Shown here: piece by piece, positions 10,091 to 23,000 of the stretch
Numbering within the stretch: the stretch's first letter is position 1
How the letters are laid out: each line of letters begins with the position of its first letter
Source of the DNA: Sclerotinia nivalis
Lineage: Eukaryota; Ascomycota; Leotiomycetes; Helotiales; Sclerotiniaceae
NCBI GenBank assembly: GCA_029531795.1
Contig: JAPEIS010000005.1
Coordinates: forward strand, 2,872,065-2,936,064
Length of the DNA: 64,000 nt
Direction: 5' to 3'
Program-made: the position numbers and the translations under genes
Notes under the pieces: model-generated
What the model was told of the DNA's origin: nothing
The model's input: only the letters and a program-made list of their open reading frames with translations
The model's database searches: none

Positions 10091-11170
10091 ACAACTGTGC
10101 CTACAGCTCTGATTATAGGAGCTTGTCTCTCGCCAACTGATCCCATCCTTGCTAATTCAGTCCTCTCGGAATCTCGATTCAGTAAACGAGTTCCACCACG
10201 TATCCGACATCTTCTTTCAGCTGAGTCGGCGTGCAATGATGGAATATCCTTTCCATTCCTCTACATCGGCTTGGTGATCTTTACCACTCATGGAGGTCCC
10301 GGCGAAGCTATTAAGGAATGGGTAACCATCACGCTGCTTTGGCAATGCGCACTTGGAATTGTAACAGGTCTCATACTCGGGAACATCGCAAATCGACTAC
10401 TACGATTTTCCGACACTCGCGAGTATATATCAAGACCATCTTTTGTAGTATTTTATCTTCTTCTCGCCATTCTTTCCATTGGCATTGGGTCGCTTCTCGG
10501 CTCTGACGATTTCCTAGTCGCTTTTGGCGCCGGTGTCGGTTTCGCGCACGATGGATGGTTCTCCAAGAAAACCAAAACCGTAGCTTTTCCAGTAATCGTA
10601 GATCACATCCTCAACTCCACCATGTTCGTGTACTTCGGTTCTATTATCCCCTGGGATCAATTTCAACCAACAACCATTACCCCAAACATCAAATCTTGGA
10701 CTCTCATCCTTTTCTTAGTCCTCGTCCTCCTCTTCCGCAGAATCCCAATCCTTCTCCTTACTAAACCTCTCATCCCCGATATCCGCACGTATCGCGAAGC
10801 TCTCTTCGCCGGACACTTTGGACCTATGGGCGTAGGCGCTTTATTCCTTGCTATTGAAGCGAGAGCACAACTCGAAACGGGTACTTCGCTTCCTCTTCCC
10901 ACGCCAAGGTTTCCTCACGAACCAGGCCCGGTTAGCGAGGATACAAAGGCTATTTGGACTATTTGGCCCGTGGTTTGTTTTGTGGTGTTGGGAAGTACGA
11001 TGGTGCATGGATTGAGTTTGTTGGGGATTAGTTTAGGAAGCCATTATATGAGAAAGGAAGGGGAGAGAGCACCGTTGTTGGGAGGAGAGACGGGTGTGTT
11101 AGAGGGTATGGTTTATGAGGGGGGTGGAGGGGAGAGTGAACCGGAGGTTAGTGGGAGTGAAGCTGAATAG
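10091..11170 (+). pseudogene. NHA1/SOD2-type Na+/H+ antiporter, 5' truncated
   Basis: Fungal NHA1/Sod2 proteins expel Na+ (and K+) across the plasma membrane in exchange for protons. The frame here begins at an intron acceptor (TTTTCCAG ending at 10090) and runs 359 codons to a clean stop. It contains ACLSPTDPILANS and LLSAESACNDGISFPFLY, which carry the TDP and ND transport motifs, then HFGPMGVGALFLAIEAR, and a short hydrophilic tail with a run of Glu. About 110 N-terminal residues of the family are missing. Instead the AATC tail of retroelement copy 1 stands 29 bases upstream, so only the 3' end of the preceding intron survives. There are no stops or shifts in the remaining exon, which suggests a fairly recent loss. 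A downstream transcript cannot be excluded, but it would lack the first helices. Confidence 0.85.
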
Positions 11171-11689
11171 AAGATGGGTCGGAGGATTTCTTGATAGGGA
11201 TATGGGATATTTTCTTGGTGCTTTATCAAAGTAATATAGATGTTTGTTAATATGTATTTCAGAAATAAAAAGAGCCCCAATGTCTTTCTCAAAATGAAAA
11301 GCATAAATGAAATACACGCTATTCATCCAACAATCGTAACTTATATCTCTTTCTTCTTTTCTTTTCTTATATATATCATATATCTGCGTATGAATAGCGC
11401 AGGTATACATATTCTATCAACATGACAAATATTTGACAACTCAAGGAAGAAAGAATAATTAGGGAGATGAAAGAGGCTGGATGATGGTTTGTTTTTGGTT
11501 GTATATATGGATGTTGATTATAGTAATGATGATAATGATAATGTTAATAAGGTTGATAAGGTTGTGTGACCTTAAGAAGGTTCGCTTGTAAAGGGGAAAT
11601 GTATGTATCTTTGTATCTTTGTATATGTGTATTTTGGGGTGGTACAAGGGATGTATGGGGTAACGTGGGATGAGATGAAAAGATGAGAT
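11171..11689. other. 3' flank of the truncated antiporter gene
   Basis: AT-rich sequence between the stop codon and retroelement copy 2. It contains no gene that I can support. Confidence 0.4.
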
Positions 11690-11700
11690 GAGATTATATA

Positions 11701-11736
<36 letters not shown>

Positions 11737-12814
11737 TAACGTCCATACTGAGTCTAAGACTATTTAGGACGGTTAGGGGCTCTATGAGCTTCTAGTTGAT
11801 GCTATGGGGAGTTGTATGTTAGCTAATATATAGTTTGTATAGTTTGGATTTCTTTTCAACCCTTGAAATGTTAATTAAAGATAAGTGAAAACTAATACTG
11901 GGGAACAAAGTCCGATATCTTTATTCTTTAAGATTTTTCCTTCCTTGTTTTCCTTTTACTCTTTGTTAATTAAAGCATTTCATTGATATAATCTTCTTCT
12001 TCGATCTAATCTACTATTCCGATACCACTTCCTATAAAGGTTAAAAATCATCTCTGTCAAGATTACTTTCAGTATAGCAAAAAGGTTTTCATATTAATGA
12101 AAAACAATTGGAAGGCATTACTCTCCTCAGTTCGAATTCATTCATTAATTCTTTTGCATACCTTCCTAGGTGTGATAATTTCCAGCTTTGTTTGAATGTA
12201 AATAATCGAAACCGCCGAATAGAATATCGGTTATTTGAATGTAATGATAGTGGGGTGTGGCCCTAACCCTATCCATATATGTACAAAAAATATTTTCGTA
12301 AAATCGAAGAAAAGGTGTAATATCGTATCGATGCCCAGAGTATAGTATTAATTGATAGATAATGGTATTCTCTGTTTTGTGATAATTGTAGTATTAAAAT
12401 GAATATATTTTCGATAATCGATTGTCGAAAAAAAATATAAAATGCGAATAAAACAGTAACAAATTCTGTATCGAAAAGATCTTTCTGGAATAGAAGGGAC
12501 TTATTAGATGTATCATACTTCGTATTGAAGTAATAATCGATAGCAGATGTTGAATCTAACCAGGGCTTCTGTAGCCATCGTCTGTATTTTGGGTTGATAT
12601 TCGTTTATCCTTTCGAAGATATTGATGTTGTAAAATCGTAATAATCCTTTTATCATGAATATCGTAATTGGGAAACCCTCTCTTTTTCTTCCAATGTATT
12701 CGATTCCATCAAATAACTCAATCTTAGCTCTGCAGATTTTTAATAGAAAGCTGAAGGTTTGTAGAGGGCATTACGTACAGGTGTTGAGTCTTCGCCCTCC
12801 GAGATTATATAGAT
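11690..12814 (-). mobile_element. LINE-tailed non-autonomous retroelement, copy 2, with TSD
   Basis: Same family as copy 1, but on the minus strand: the GATT repeat (the tail) is on the left at 11704 and the GGAGGGCGAAG end is at 12800. A perfect 14-bp target-site duplication, GAGATTATATAGAT, occupies 11690-11703 and 12801-12814. This fixes both ends of the element and shows that it moved by target-primed reverse transcription. The body carries stops and TA-rich substitutions. It sits about 530 bp downstream of the truncated antiporter. Confidence 0.9.
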
Positions 12815-15800
12815 AAGTTTTGGTGAAATTGTGTGGATTAGAGATAAGAGGTGTAGGTCTGAAAGAAAGAGATGAGATGAGTTGTTAGGCTATTGGATCA
12901 GAATATTTCAATAGAGCAAATCTACTACTCGATCTTGATTGAGGGATATCATTTCTGAAGAATACTTGTCTCATCTTCTTGTTATAAGAATGGAGAGCGG
13001 AATTTAATTTAGTACTATCATCATATCCACAATGATATATTCACTACTCTCAACTCTTTCTAAATTTGTGTGAGGAACCTACTATTCACCAAGTAGGTCA
13101 TGCGATTGTGTTAATGGATCTTTTATGTATAAAGGGAGGATATAAGGTATTCAAAGGATAAAAGGGGCAGTAGTGAATATATACGATGGGTGCCCTTTTC
13201 CGGAGAGCCACAAAGATTCACTGCTCTCCCTCAAAGCTTCATCATTAAACATTGTAAAATTTGTATTCCACGAGGAAACAATCCACTTTCTGAAATGCAA
13301 AGAAACGTACTAATTCACTCACGCGGGTCTGCAACTCTATCAAACATTTTCGTTTCTCTCAAATGCACGCGCGTATATAGACGCTCACAACGTCTTTCAC
13401 CTGGTAAAAGGCAAGAAAAGACACTTTGACTTTCAAGCGCGATATATTCAAGTATATCCACTTGAAGAATACTTAAATATTCGCTTTAGTCCTCCATCAA
13501 ATGAGTTCGGAATGGGAGGTAGCACTACGAATAGCATCCACGATCCGCTATCCTAGATGCAATGGGAATATGATAGCTCGAGTTTTCAAACTGTTTGAAA
13601 GAATAGGAGGATGGGAAGGAAATTGGTACGTGAGTAGACAGTCAACATTCATGTTTTTTTATGCCTTTCTGAAATAGAAATGTGATGCATCAGACTTCTG
13701 AGCCAGAACCACCCAGACACAGCTCATCATCTGAAAAAAAAAACCACTTTGAGGAGTTTACGAGAGAGTGGGTATGAAAATTTGAGTTTCTGGGATAAAA
13801 CATCTCCAGTGAGCTAAGGGAAAGATTTCTATACCCAAAAGATGATTATTGAGATGCATATCACAGACTCAAGCGAATGCGAAATTTTCGCTGTTGGAAT
13901 AGCGCGAGGTGTCCGAGTCAAACTTTTATATCAGTTCAAATTAAGACGATCATCATGGAAGTGATGATTCGATAATAAAGTTATCCAAACCTGCACGTTG
14001 TAATCGCCGACCGAGATCCAACTCAACCTGAAGTTACACTGCAGAATGTTGTAAAGGGAGGCGAGTCTTTTCAACCTGGTGTTACACGAGATCCCTGTTG
14101 CTCGGCGTTTAGTTTAGTTCAAAAGGATTGGATGTTACTAGTTCTGGGAAATGGAGAGTAATGGTTGGAAGGCCTGGAAGTTGCATAGTATCAAAATGAG
14201 GAGGATTGAATGAGAAAGGTAGTTGCGCGTACGGGCACTGATGTTAGGGTGGGAGCAGTACGTAAAGGTTGGTGAAAATAATACGACTGTCAGATGCTCT
14301 GGACTGATATTGTCAAAAGCTAAAGTAGTACAATGAAAGGAAGGAATTGACGAAGACGAGATGAGAGAAATCGAAAGGCTATCTTCAAACCAGATTGTTG
14401 GGCTTGCATGTCAAGTGATCCGATTATGGGATTCATCACAAATCTCATTATTTGTGTAGCGAATGCGAATATAAGTTTCTGATATTATGTCATACATAAA
14501 TTATACTTTTGTATTCGGCGCGAAAGGTTATGAACCGGTTTGTTTGGGGAGATGGGCATATCATTAAGGTCAAGTGAGTGGATGGAGCTACAATTAGTGC
14601 AGGCTATGGAAAGAGGAGGGGATCAATTATGTCAAATACTAGACTATGAATGTCGCACAGAAATTTACATCACAAGTGTCAATTGTTGATCGAATAGAAA
14701 TGCATTGTCGTCGGGCTTAGATTCATCAATCCTTGTTATGTGTCACTGCTGCAATAGGAAGTTTGCAAGGAATTCGAATGGAAGCGATCCAAGCTAGTCA
14801 ATGGATATTAAGTCAAAGGCCATGTAAGCTTCGATAAATACCAGAAATATTAATACCAATCAAACTTTCTATATGCTAAAGGCCCTTGAATCACAATCAC
14901 AAATCTATCTACTCGGCGCCGCGCGTATTCCGTGAAGCTAGTCAAATGTCGGCACTGGTCAGCCGTTGTCAGATAGCACATACACTGCTTTGGAATGGCC
15001 CTTTTTGTCAACTCCATCATAGTCTTTAATGATAACCTAAAAAGAAAATCTATCTGCATTGAAAAGAAACGGTCATTAATCCACAATTAAGGGGCGAGGG
15101 GTCGGGGAACAAGTATTCTTCCCACGCGCAAAGTATATCGATACTGCATGACCGTTTTTCCCGTTCCGTTGTAATCACTCAATATCAGAAATGACAGGCG
15201 AATATTTTATGCAAGTAAAAGGAGATTTGACCGGCTGCGGTATGGCAATTACTCAGGAAAGGTAAAGTAATCACTTCACTTCACGAAATTAGGGATAGCA
15301 TAATTGTATAACCGCATTATGATCACTTTCATAGTTTAACGACTTTGATGGCGCAGCTTGGTGAGATTACAAGGTGCTTTTCACTTCAGGGTCTAGAGTC
15401 TGCGTCTCTTAGCATAGTTTTGTAGCACCGGAGGACCCGAGATGAATTCATGGTTGCTTACACAATACTCGTTTTACGTTTTAAGCTTCGTTAAGCTGGG
15501 TGTGATGTGATCTAGGGTCGGTCCTTACTGTTTGTGGAATTCTGGGGGCGGGGTAGTGAGGGAAAACAATGTGTTTGTGCGAAAGGGGAAGAAGCTACTC
15601 GAAAGGATGGGCGCTGGACACTATTAGGAGATTGTGATTAGTTCACACACTAAGGAAGTCTATCTAATAGCAATGTATCATTAGGGAAATCATCGAATTA
15701 CTATGGCTATATAATTTATTGATTTACTCAAGATCCAATGGGCGACAAGGTCAAACTCCTATATCTCTCCTAGCACGATAATGCTAGACAATATGAAATC

Positions 15801-17960
15801 AGCCACTTACCTATCAGAACAAAAACCTCATACATGATTGTCTCAAACAATCACCGTTTTCCCTCCCATTTGACGCCCTCTTACACTTAATCCTACTACC
15901 GAGACTATTTCTTCACCCACCTCCTCCGTTCTCCCCGATCCACTTGCTAAGTTTTAGTACTAAAGTAATAAGTAAACTTTGACGTTACGGGAATAACGTG
16001 TGCTGTGAAACCCTGAAAACAATGGCTGGGAAGAATCCTTTGGTTGCGATGCTCGCTTGCACATGGTGTGCTGGGTTTGAAGTCGTATTGGCAATATGGT
16101 TTATTCTGACTATTCTGTGCCTCTTTGATTACGGTCCGTGAACCAGAAACCTCGAGACTGAGCTATTATTTGAAGTTTGGTGTAAGGGTGATAGTTACAT
16201 TGAGGTTATTCTAATATTTTCTTTCGGGATATTTGCTATACATATCTCCTCGCTATTCCAGAAAGAACTCGCGAATTTCTTACCCTGGTCGCGCAGTAGA
16301 TTGAATTTATATTAGGGCGGGTAAGATATACCGGATTATTTGAGATATTTGGTATCTATAGCCCTGTATCTTTATCTAGTTGAGCAATATGTTGGTTATG
16401 AAGACTACTCTTGTCGGCATCTGTATGGATTTCTCGGGCCGCCGATATGCATTCTAGCATTTCAATCGTATTTGACTTCGGCCTTTTTTTCCTGAAAATT
16501 ATCAGAAGACCTCGTTCACTGAGATGTCTTTCGTATCTATCCTGAAATGAAGTATACCTGTCTACCAATTAGATAAACTTACCGGGTGGATGAATCCATA
16601 TTTTGCATGATTGATTTGATTTTACCCCATATAGCTTTTCACTTGCACCCTGACGCCCATGAATGGCCAAGTCATAACCAATGGGAAGCGAAATACAAAT
16701 CTTGAATGTGTAACTATGCTGCAGTGAGGCATTTTCCTATCCTAACATCCCTCCTTAGCAAGATCTAATCCCCTAATTCACCCTTTCCAATAATCACATT
16801 TCACATCCTACACATGACAGATAACACCTCCCAGAGATACATCCATTCCCCCAACTCCTCATCACAAACTTGAAGGAGAAGCCTAGCACAAAATCCAACA
16901 ACCATGATGAAGAAACCGTTAGAGCCAAGAAATCCAACCACCAACCTTCTCCTCATATCTCATCCTTATCACCCCTAAACTAGAAATACCCACTGCCGCT
17001 CCCAACAACACTCAGCACTAAGCGGCGGAAAAGCGGCTTGAGATGGATCACGGTCCATGATAGTGCTTATGTGTTTTCTCTCCTGCTTGATTCCCACGCC
17101 GCGGCGTTGCAATTGCTAGATTGCAACAGTTGGCGTAACAGGGGTGCATAAAACAAAGCTAAACAAATGGGAAAAATCCATGCACTAAATTCATGTTATT
17201 GAGAATGCTGAGTGGTGCGCATGGCATGCTTGTAGTTAGGTATCCTAGAAAATAAAATCTCGGGTTCTCAATTTAAGACAAATGGAGCATCGGGTAGGAA
17301 GCGAGGACAAGTGTTCCGGATGAAGCAGGTAGAGAATGAGTGTCAGAGCGTTTTCTACGGCTTAGAAATTACGGCCAGTATGACTCGGGTACGTATGACT
17401 CGCATTAATCGGGAAACGGTTGGTTTCCAGCCTTACAAGGAAGGTCCACGGGCTTTATTCTGTGTTTGCGCGTGCATCCTTGTCCGCATGATGGGAATGT
17501 CACTTGATTGTGAGGTTTTCGAGTGTGTCGAAATCTATCTTTCGTGGGGATTTTTGCTCCATAGGTCTTGTTTGTTGTGAATGATATTATGGAAATAATT
17601 CAACCGTTATTGATGAACTGTAACTACTCGAAATTCCTGTGTTTGTTAAAGAGTGATAGAAAAATATATATTGCCAATGAGGATTGGACTGCTCCTTGGA
17701 GAATATGTTAAATTTATACAATGAATATAAATAGGTTACTATAAGAAAGAAAACCTCTCATGACCATGATGTTAAATGTTTGTCGCCCCGAGACTCGTCT
17801 CTATTGATGGCCCGCCTGTAAACCCAATTTTACTTTCCTTCTACACAATATCAAGTGCAGCCAAATGATTCCACAGAACGATTTCCATACATATACATAC
17901 CCAAGCCTCGCAGAAACAAGAATTTCAATTGCAAGTAATTGTAGAAAAATGTAAAAGATA
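12815..17960. other. 5.1 kb without a supportable gene
   Basis: There are no long frames and no domain-like peptides, and the scattered ORFs of 60-90 codons have no recognisable features. Composition is moderately AT-rich and does not look like heavily mutated transposon DNA. It could hold long non-coding transcripts or regulatory sequence, but nothing in the bases decides this. Confidence 0.4.
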
Positions 17961-19561
17961 CTAAAATCCGCCATACCCGAATCCTTTACTTGAGCCCCTA
18001 ATTAGTTTCCCGCCCACACCTCCTGATGATTCTGATGTTGTTGTGCTTACATGATCTGTTGGTGTTGATGCTGTTGAAATTGGAGCGAACTGGCATCACT
18101 TGCAGTTCTACTTCTCAACTCGCCTACTAATGTTTGCTCTTCATCCGTGAGACTGTGAATTGCACTATCTCTCTCATCATGATTTGGCCACGGTGTTCGT
18201 GGTTCCATCTTCACTTCATAGTGCATGTGTTCGGCATGCCTGGATAGTGCATAGTCTGGTGGTCCGTATGATCGATCGTCGGGAGGGGAACATTTCGCCG
18301 AATTTTCTTTGAACGGCTTCCTTGCTCCATTTCTCTTGGACTCCATGCCTCATCATGCCTTTCGCGATTTCTTCCCATTTCGCTCTATCGTAGTCTTCCC
18401 AAGCAAGTGTCAAAGCTCGCTCCTAAACTCTGGTTAGCTTCTTTGTCGTCTGGATTAATAACAGATCTGGCCAAAATACATAATGAGCTAGGGATGTACC
18501 TCGCAATCGGTCCAAATACGGAGACGTTCGCAGAGTCTCTTCTTGCGCATTTGCAGAGCTGGCACTTTCATGCTTTTGCCCGTCCTCGCATTGAACTCTT
18601 TAGCAATTTCTTTCCAAGGAAGACCATCAACATCTGAGAGTTGCATGAGAACTTGTTCCTCGTGGTTAATCGGCCCAGAATATATAATTTCCCCATCCAG
18701 TTGTGTGGGAGGACTCTTTCTCTTCCTTCGAGCGGGAAGCGGAGCAACTTGTTGCTCGGGGTAATGATGCGGTGTCGAATGATAAGAAGTCATTGACGTG
18801 GAAATGGAATGCATAGAATTCATCGAATCATGACGACCATATGGTAAACCATCTCTATATGGCATCTCTACAGGTCTAGTTGCAGGCCGCATTGTGTTGG
18901 GGTTGGGAGCGATCAATATTGGCGCGGGGTTGTTTACTCTGTAGCTTCCTGGATTTTGATCTGGTGTGGCATGACGTGATTTTTGCAGATCAGCACTCAT
19001 AGCACTTGAAGATGTATTTCGAGGGCTGGTGTTCATATTTGGAGATGTTAACTCAACTGTTCGTCCAGATTTTGGGGTAGCGGAAACTCCAAATGCACCA
19101 TAATATGGGGAAGTACAGAAAAGGGCAGGAGAAGTGGGATAATTGGACTCGCTGGTGGGAATCTTTGAATTATTGGAGCTTGGCTCTTTTTGCTTCATGG
19201 GTGCAGCATCGAGTCTTGACCCGAAGTCGTCCTCGCCCCCGCCAAAAAGTGGATAACCTGGGGATTCCATGGATGGTGATAATTTGATATCTCTCTCTCT
19301 GACGGCGGGTGCTGGCCTTGAAGAGATATTTGGAGATGGTGCCATTGTAATGGGTGTGATCAAAGATGAATCGTAATGGGCCGGAAGATTAAATGATGAA
19401 ACCTATAATTCGGATTAGAGGCTGCTACTCGTGTCATAATAAAATAAACATACAGCACTGTAAGGTGTCCAAGGAATATCTGAAGCTCTATTGCTCGAGT
19501 GACCAGCACTATGAGGAACACTATGGCCGCCACCAAAGGCAGGCTCCCCCATGGTAGTCAT
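17961..19561 (-). CDS. Myb/SANT-like DNA-binding protein, with apparent frameshift
   Basis: Probably a nuclear DNA-binding regulator. Four exons were inferred: 19561-19454, 19402-18500, 18422-18051 and 17997-17961. Introns of 51, 77 and 53 bp have GT...AG ends. The first part is long, disordered and rich in Ser, Pro and Asn. After a basic ARRKRKSPP stretch come two Myb-like repeats: EEQVLMQLSDVDGLPWKEI onward, and WTDCEERALTLAWEDYDRAK onward across an exon junction. After GEMFP the frame closes early. Skipping one base near the C-tract at about 18290 restores a frame reading DDRSYGPPDYALSRHAEH, with an acidic tail and a last exon ending GSSKGFGYGGF, for 472 residues. As written, the frame stops at 18216. 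Whether the shift is a sequencing error or a true lesion cannot be decided here. Confidence 0.7.
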
Positions 19562-20000
19562 CTTGAGACGCGGTAGAAGAGGCTTCTTGAAAATAGTTGG
19601 AGATTCAACAGGAAGAGAGTCTTCGAAGAATGTAGGAGAAGGAATAGGAGCTGGTAAAAAAGCTTAATAAATGGAGAGAGGATAAACGAGATCGACAGGG
19701 GAGAGACGAGGTCTTACCAGAATATATGTCAAGCATTTAAAAGTTATTCGGCGAGGCGTAATTATATAGTCACAATCGTATCGGTCTGCCTGACAATGTC
19801 GAGTCAAAGATAGAAGCCGTGCTAGCAAGTAGAAGATCGATGACTTCTTTTTTATGCCAGCCAGTACCTATAAGTCTAAACAGAATGAGAGGCACAGCAA
19901 ACTCAGCCCTGGTCACTCATTGGGCCGGGGACCATAGGTGGCAGTGAGCAGGAACAAGGTAGCGCCTTAAACTAAACAAAGTGGGATATGCGTGTGAGCA

Positions 20001-20017
20001 GGGGGGGGGGGGGGGGG
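20001..20017. repeat. Poly-G run of 17
   Basis: An uninterrupted run of 17 G residues upstream of the Myb-like gene. The length is likely to be unreliable in sequencing. Confidence 0.85.
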
Positions 20018-23000
20018 AGCCGCCGGGATATGAGGGGAATCCACGGTACTTGGTAGCAAATTTGAGTTCAGCGCTGGGAGTCTTAGCCGACTTAGCTTTT
20101 AATTATTGCTGTCCCATTTTAGTATAGTGGTACTTCAAGCTTAAAAATTAAGGAGTATAGGGCACCCCAGCGCGAGCAACGGCGGCTGGTATTGTTACAC
20201 AACCTTGTTTGTTACCCATGTTAAATTTCATTATCGTCTTCCTGAGAATGATGAGATAGTCAAAGCAGAGCCTAAGGTTAGAATTTTAGGCTATGCGCAC
20301 TGTGCACTATGGAGTAGGAAATGAATCGATCTCAAGGGTCCGGACCGAACGGCAGATGTTCTGCGAAGTCTTTTATTTGATGATCAAGAGATCATTGGAT
20401 CGGTGGTTATCGGATGAAATAAACATGTCTTGCAATCGTATTTATTTGAAATTGTTCTTAGGTTTTGCCTGCCTGTACCTCGGTAGCTGATAAAATTCTG
20501 GGTCTCCGGTGCAGGGAGATAATCCTGTGACACAGGCATAGAGGACATATTTTGTGGCCACCGGGCAGCCAAACGACATACTCTGGTACCATGGCCACTG
20601 GAGGGCTTAACCATCCGCAAGAGTCTAAAGTTTCCATGAAATCAAGTGAGCACAGCTTTCCATAGAAAAATGTCTTTGGAGCCTGCCATTTGACGGGGTA
20701 TGTTTCATGCTTTGCTGAATCTAGCAAGGGATGCCAGTTCATTGTAACGTGATTGAATCAAAGTAGCGAAGTGCTTGATCCCGAGGGAACGGTAACGGTT
20801 CCCCTTCCATGGCGGGGATTAAAGAGTACTCGGGATATGAGCAAATCAGAAGCTCGATAAAAGGAGAGCCTGTGAGGAGATTTAGCCTGAAGAGCGGCTT
20901 ATGTGGAATTAGGTAGAGAGAAGTGGTGGGGAGGAGGAAGTAGAGCCTTGTCAAGTTCATATGTTGATGGATGGTTGATCAAGCGAAGCGAACAGCTTTT
21001 CGAACCGCGCGCCTTTTGTGGAACTTTTGTGGATTTTTGTGAGTCTGAGAAAATCACAACTTTATGTTTGTGCATTAGCCTCTTTTTAGATAATTGACTA
21101 ATTGACCATCCTACCTAGCCTAAAAGGATGTACTAATTAATAATTTACGGATCCATCATCTAAAAGATCCAATCATCGTCTTTCGAACGATCTCGAAGCG
21201 AATGCGCTTTCCGTCGAGCTTCCTTATGTATCTAGTGCTGATATAAAATAAACATCATTAATGCCCTATCCGGAGGAGACTACATGAGCTATATGCCGTT
21301 TGTGCACCATATTTACATACGGAATACGGCATCTCAAGGCATGATGCTGGCGATGAAGGAGGTATTGAATGAATGAGTGATGGAAACTTTCTTGTCTATA
21401 GCTATGACCATCTTCCGAGATGCCCCCAGACTGCGGAGCCCCCGATCTCGACTTTTCTTGCCTGTCCGAACCCCCTGTTTCCAATTTCTTCCCTTTAACA
21501 TCCTAGTAACCGACTCGGGACTCTCAAATCTTATCAAACCTAATCTATCTCTTTGTGATTGACATTGCATTAGTCGTTCGAATTAAAATTCATTCCAAAG
21601 ATAAAAGGAGTTACGGAACACACAGCCTATCAACTAGCGAGCCTAGAATTCAGCTACAAGGCACTAAAGACGATAAACTGCTCATATATGCCTAAGCTGA
21701 ATGTGGGGGGTACAAAGAAGCGCATTTGACGCCGTTGGTTTGTTGGCTTTTGGGTACAGCCGCGTCAATTAAAAGTCGGACAGAACAAACAATTGAACAT
21801 AAGCACAAAACACAAACACGAATTTCTATCAAGGGTTGAAGATCGAAGAATCTAAAATCTCCTGGGTGGAATTTGAAAGGAAGGTATGACTTGCACAGGA
21901 TGCTGAAATTGGTTTAGTTGATCACCTCATTATTAACCAGCAAATCTACTCGGTCTCATGATTTTGGTTTTAAATGGTCGAACACCAATTTTTTTTCTCC
22001 CTGCTAGACTGAACCAAACTGTCGGTAACGACACAGGCAAAAACAGGCAAAATACCTTCCGTAACCAACTTTTTACATTCTATACGGAGCGTCAGCTGAA
22101 AGGCCACTGTGGGCCAATGAACTCGGATCCGGAAGGCCAATTTTCGAAATATACATTGTGTGATTTTCTCCTTTCACCAGCATGATAGAGGGGTAAAGGA
22201 GCATCTGATTCCTCTGAGGACAGATAACTTTGGTGGTTTCATGTTCCTATCCTTCCAACCAAAATATATCATCATTCTGGAATTTTGCTCCTCGCCGCAC
22301 AAAACAATCACGAATTTGACGGCCCATAATGTGTGGATGGTAAGATCTTACTAAAACGGCATACGATAGATATATTGCTCATTTCTTGCCGAATGTAACA
22401 TTTAACGGCTTTGCCCGGCAGGGTGGAACTCGAGGCTTAAGCATAAGGAGATACCATTATGCTATGCGCAGCAATAGTCGATCGCCTGAGAAATCTCCAA
22501 ATCATGGAATGCTAGGTACTCAGCCTAGCTCAGAAAGACTGGGTACTTACTCCATCCCGATTCTCGATTTCGACGACTTGGACGACTTCATCCCTCATCC
22601 CCCATCCCTGAATAATTATCGATTGTCAACACGACGCAATGCTACATGATGCAGTGGAGAAGATATTTTCTCGATAAGAGTCTAACTGTAATCCTAATTA
22701 GCAACGTCCTAAGATTGGAATTTATCCTAGCTTTATCAATAGGATTTCGGATCGTAATTCTTCAGCGAATGAGAGAGTACAAAATGAAGAAACACAATGT
22801 GCCGATAATACTGGAGAAAGTTGGTGAACGGACATGTAGCCGTTGTTTTTCCATCACCTAACCGAACCACCACCACTTGTTCCTGCAATGTAGGACAGAC
22901 CACTCATTCTCCTTCAATTACGGATATTGATGCAAAGATACACACCGCCAGAATCTCCAATAAAACCAGGATTTGGCAGTGTAAATCAGCAGTTTATTAG

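Noticed and set aside
10061..11703. Inversion of the antiporter relic by recombination between the flanking inverted copies
   Set aside because: Copy 2 keeps perfect duplications on both sides, which an inversion through it would have separated.
20384..20960. Minus-strand frames of 73-94 codons as a gene
   Set aside because: No recognisable residues, no splice signals that would join them, and overlapping frames.
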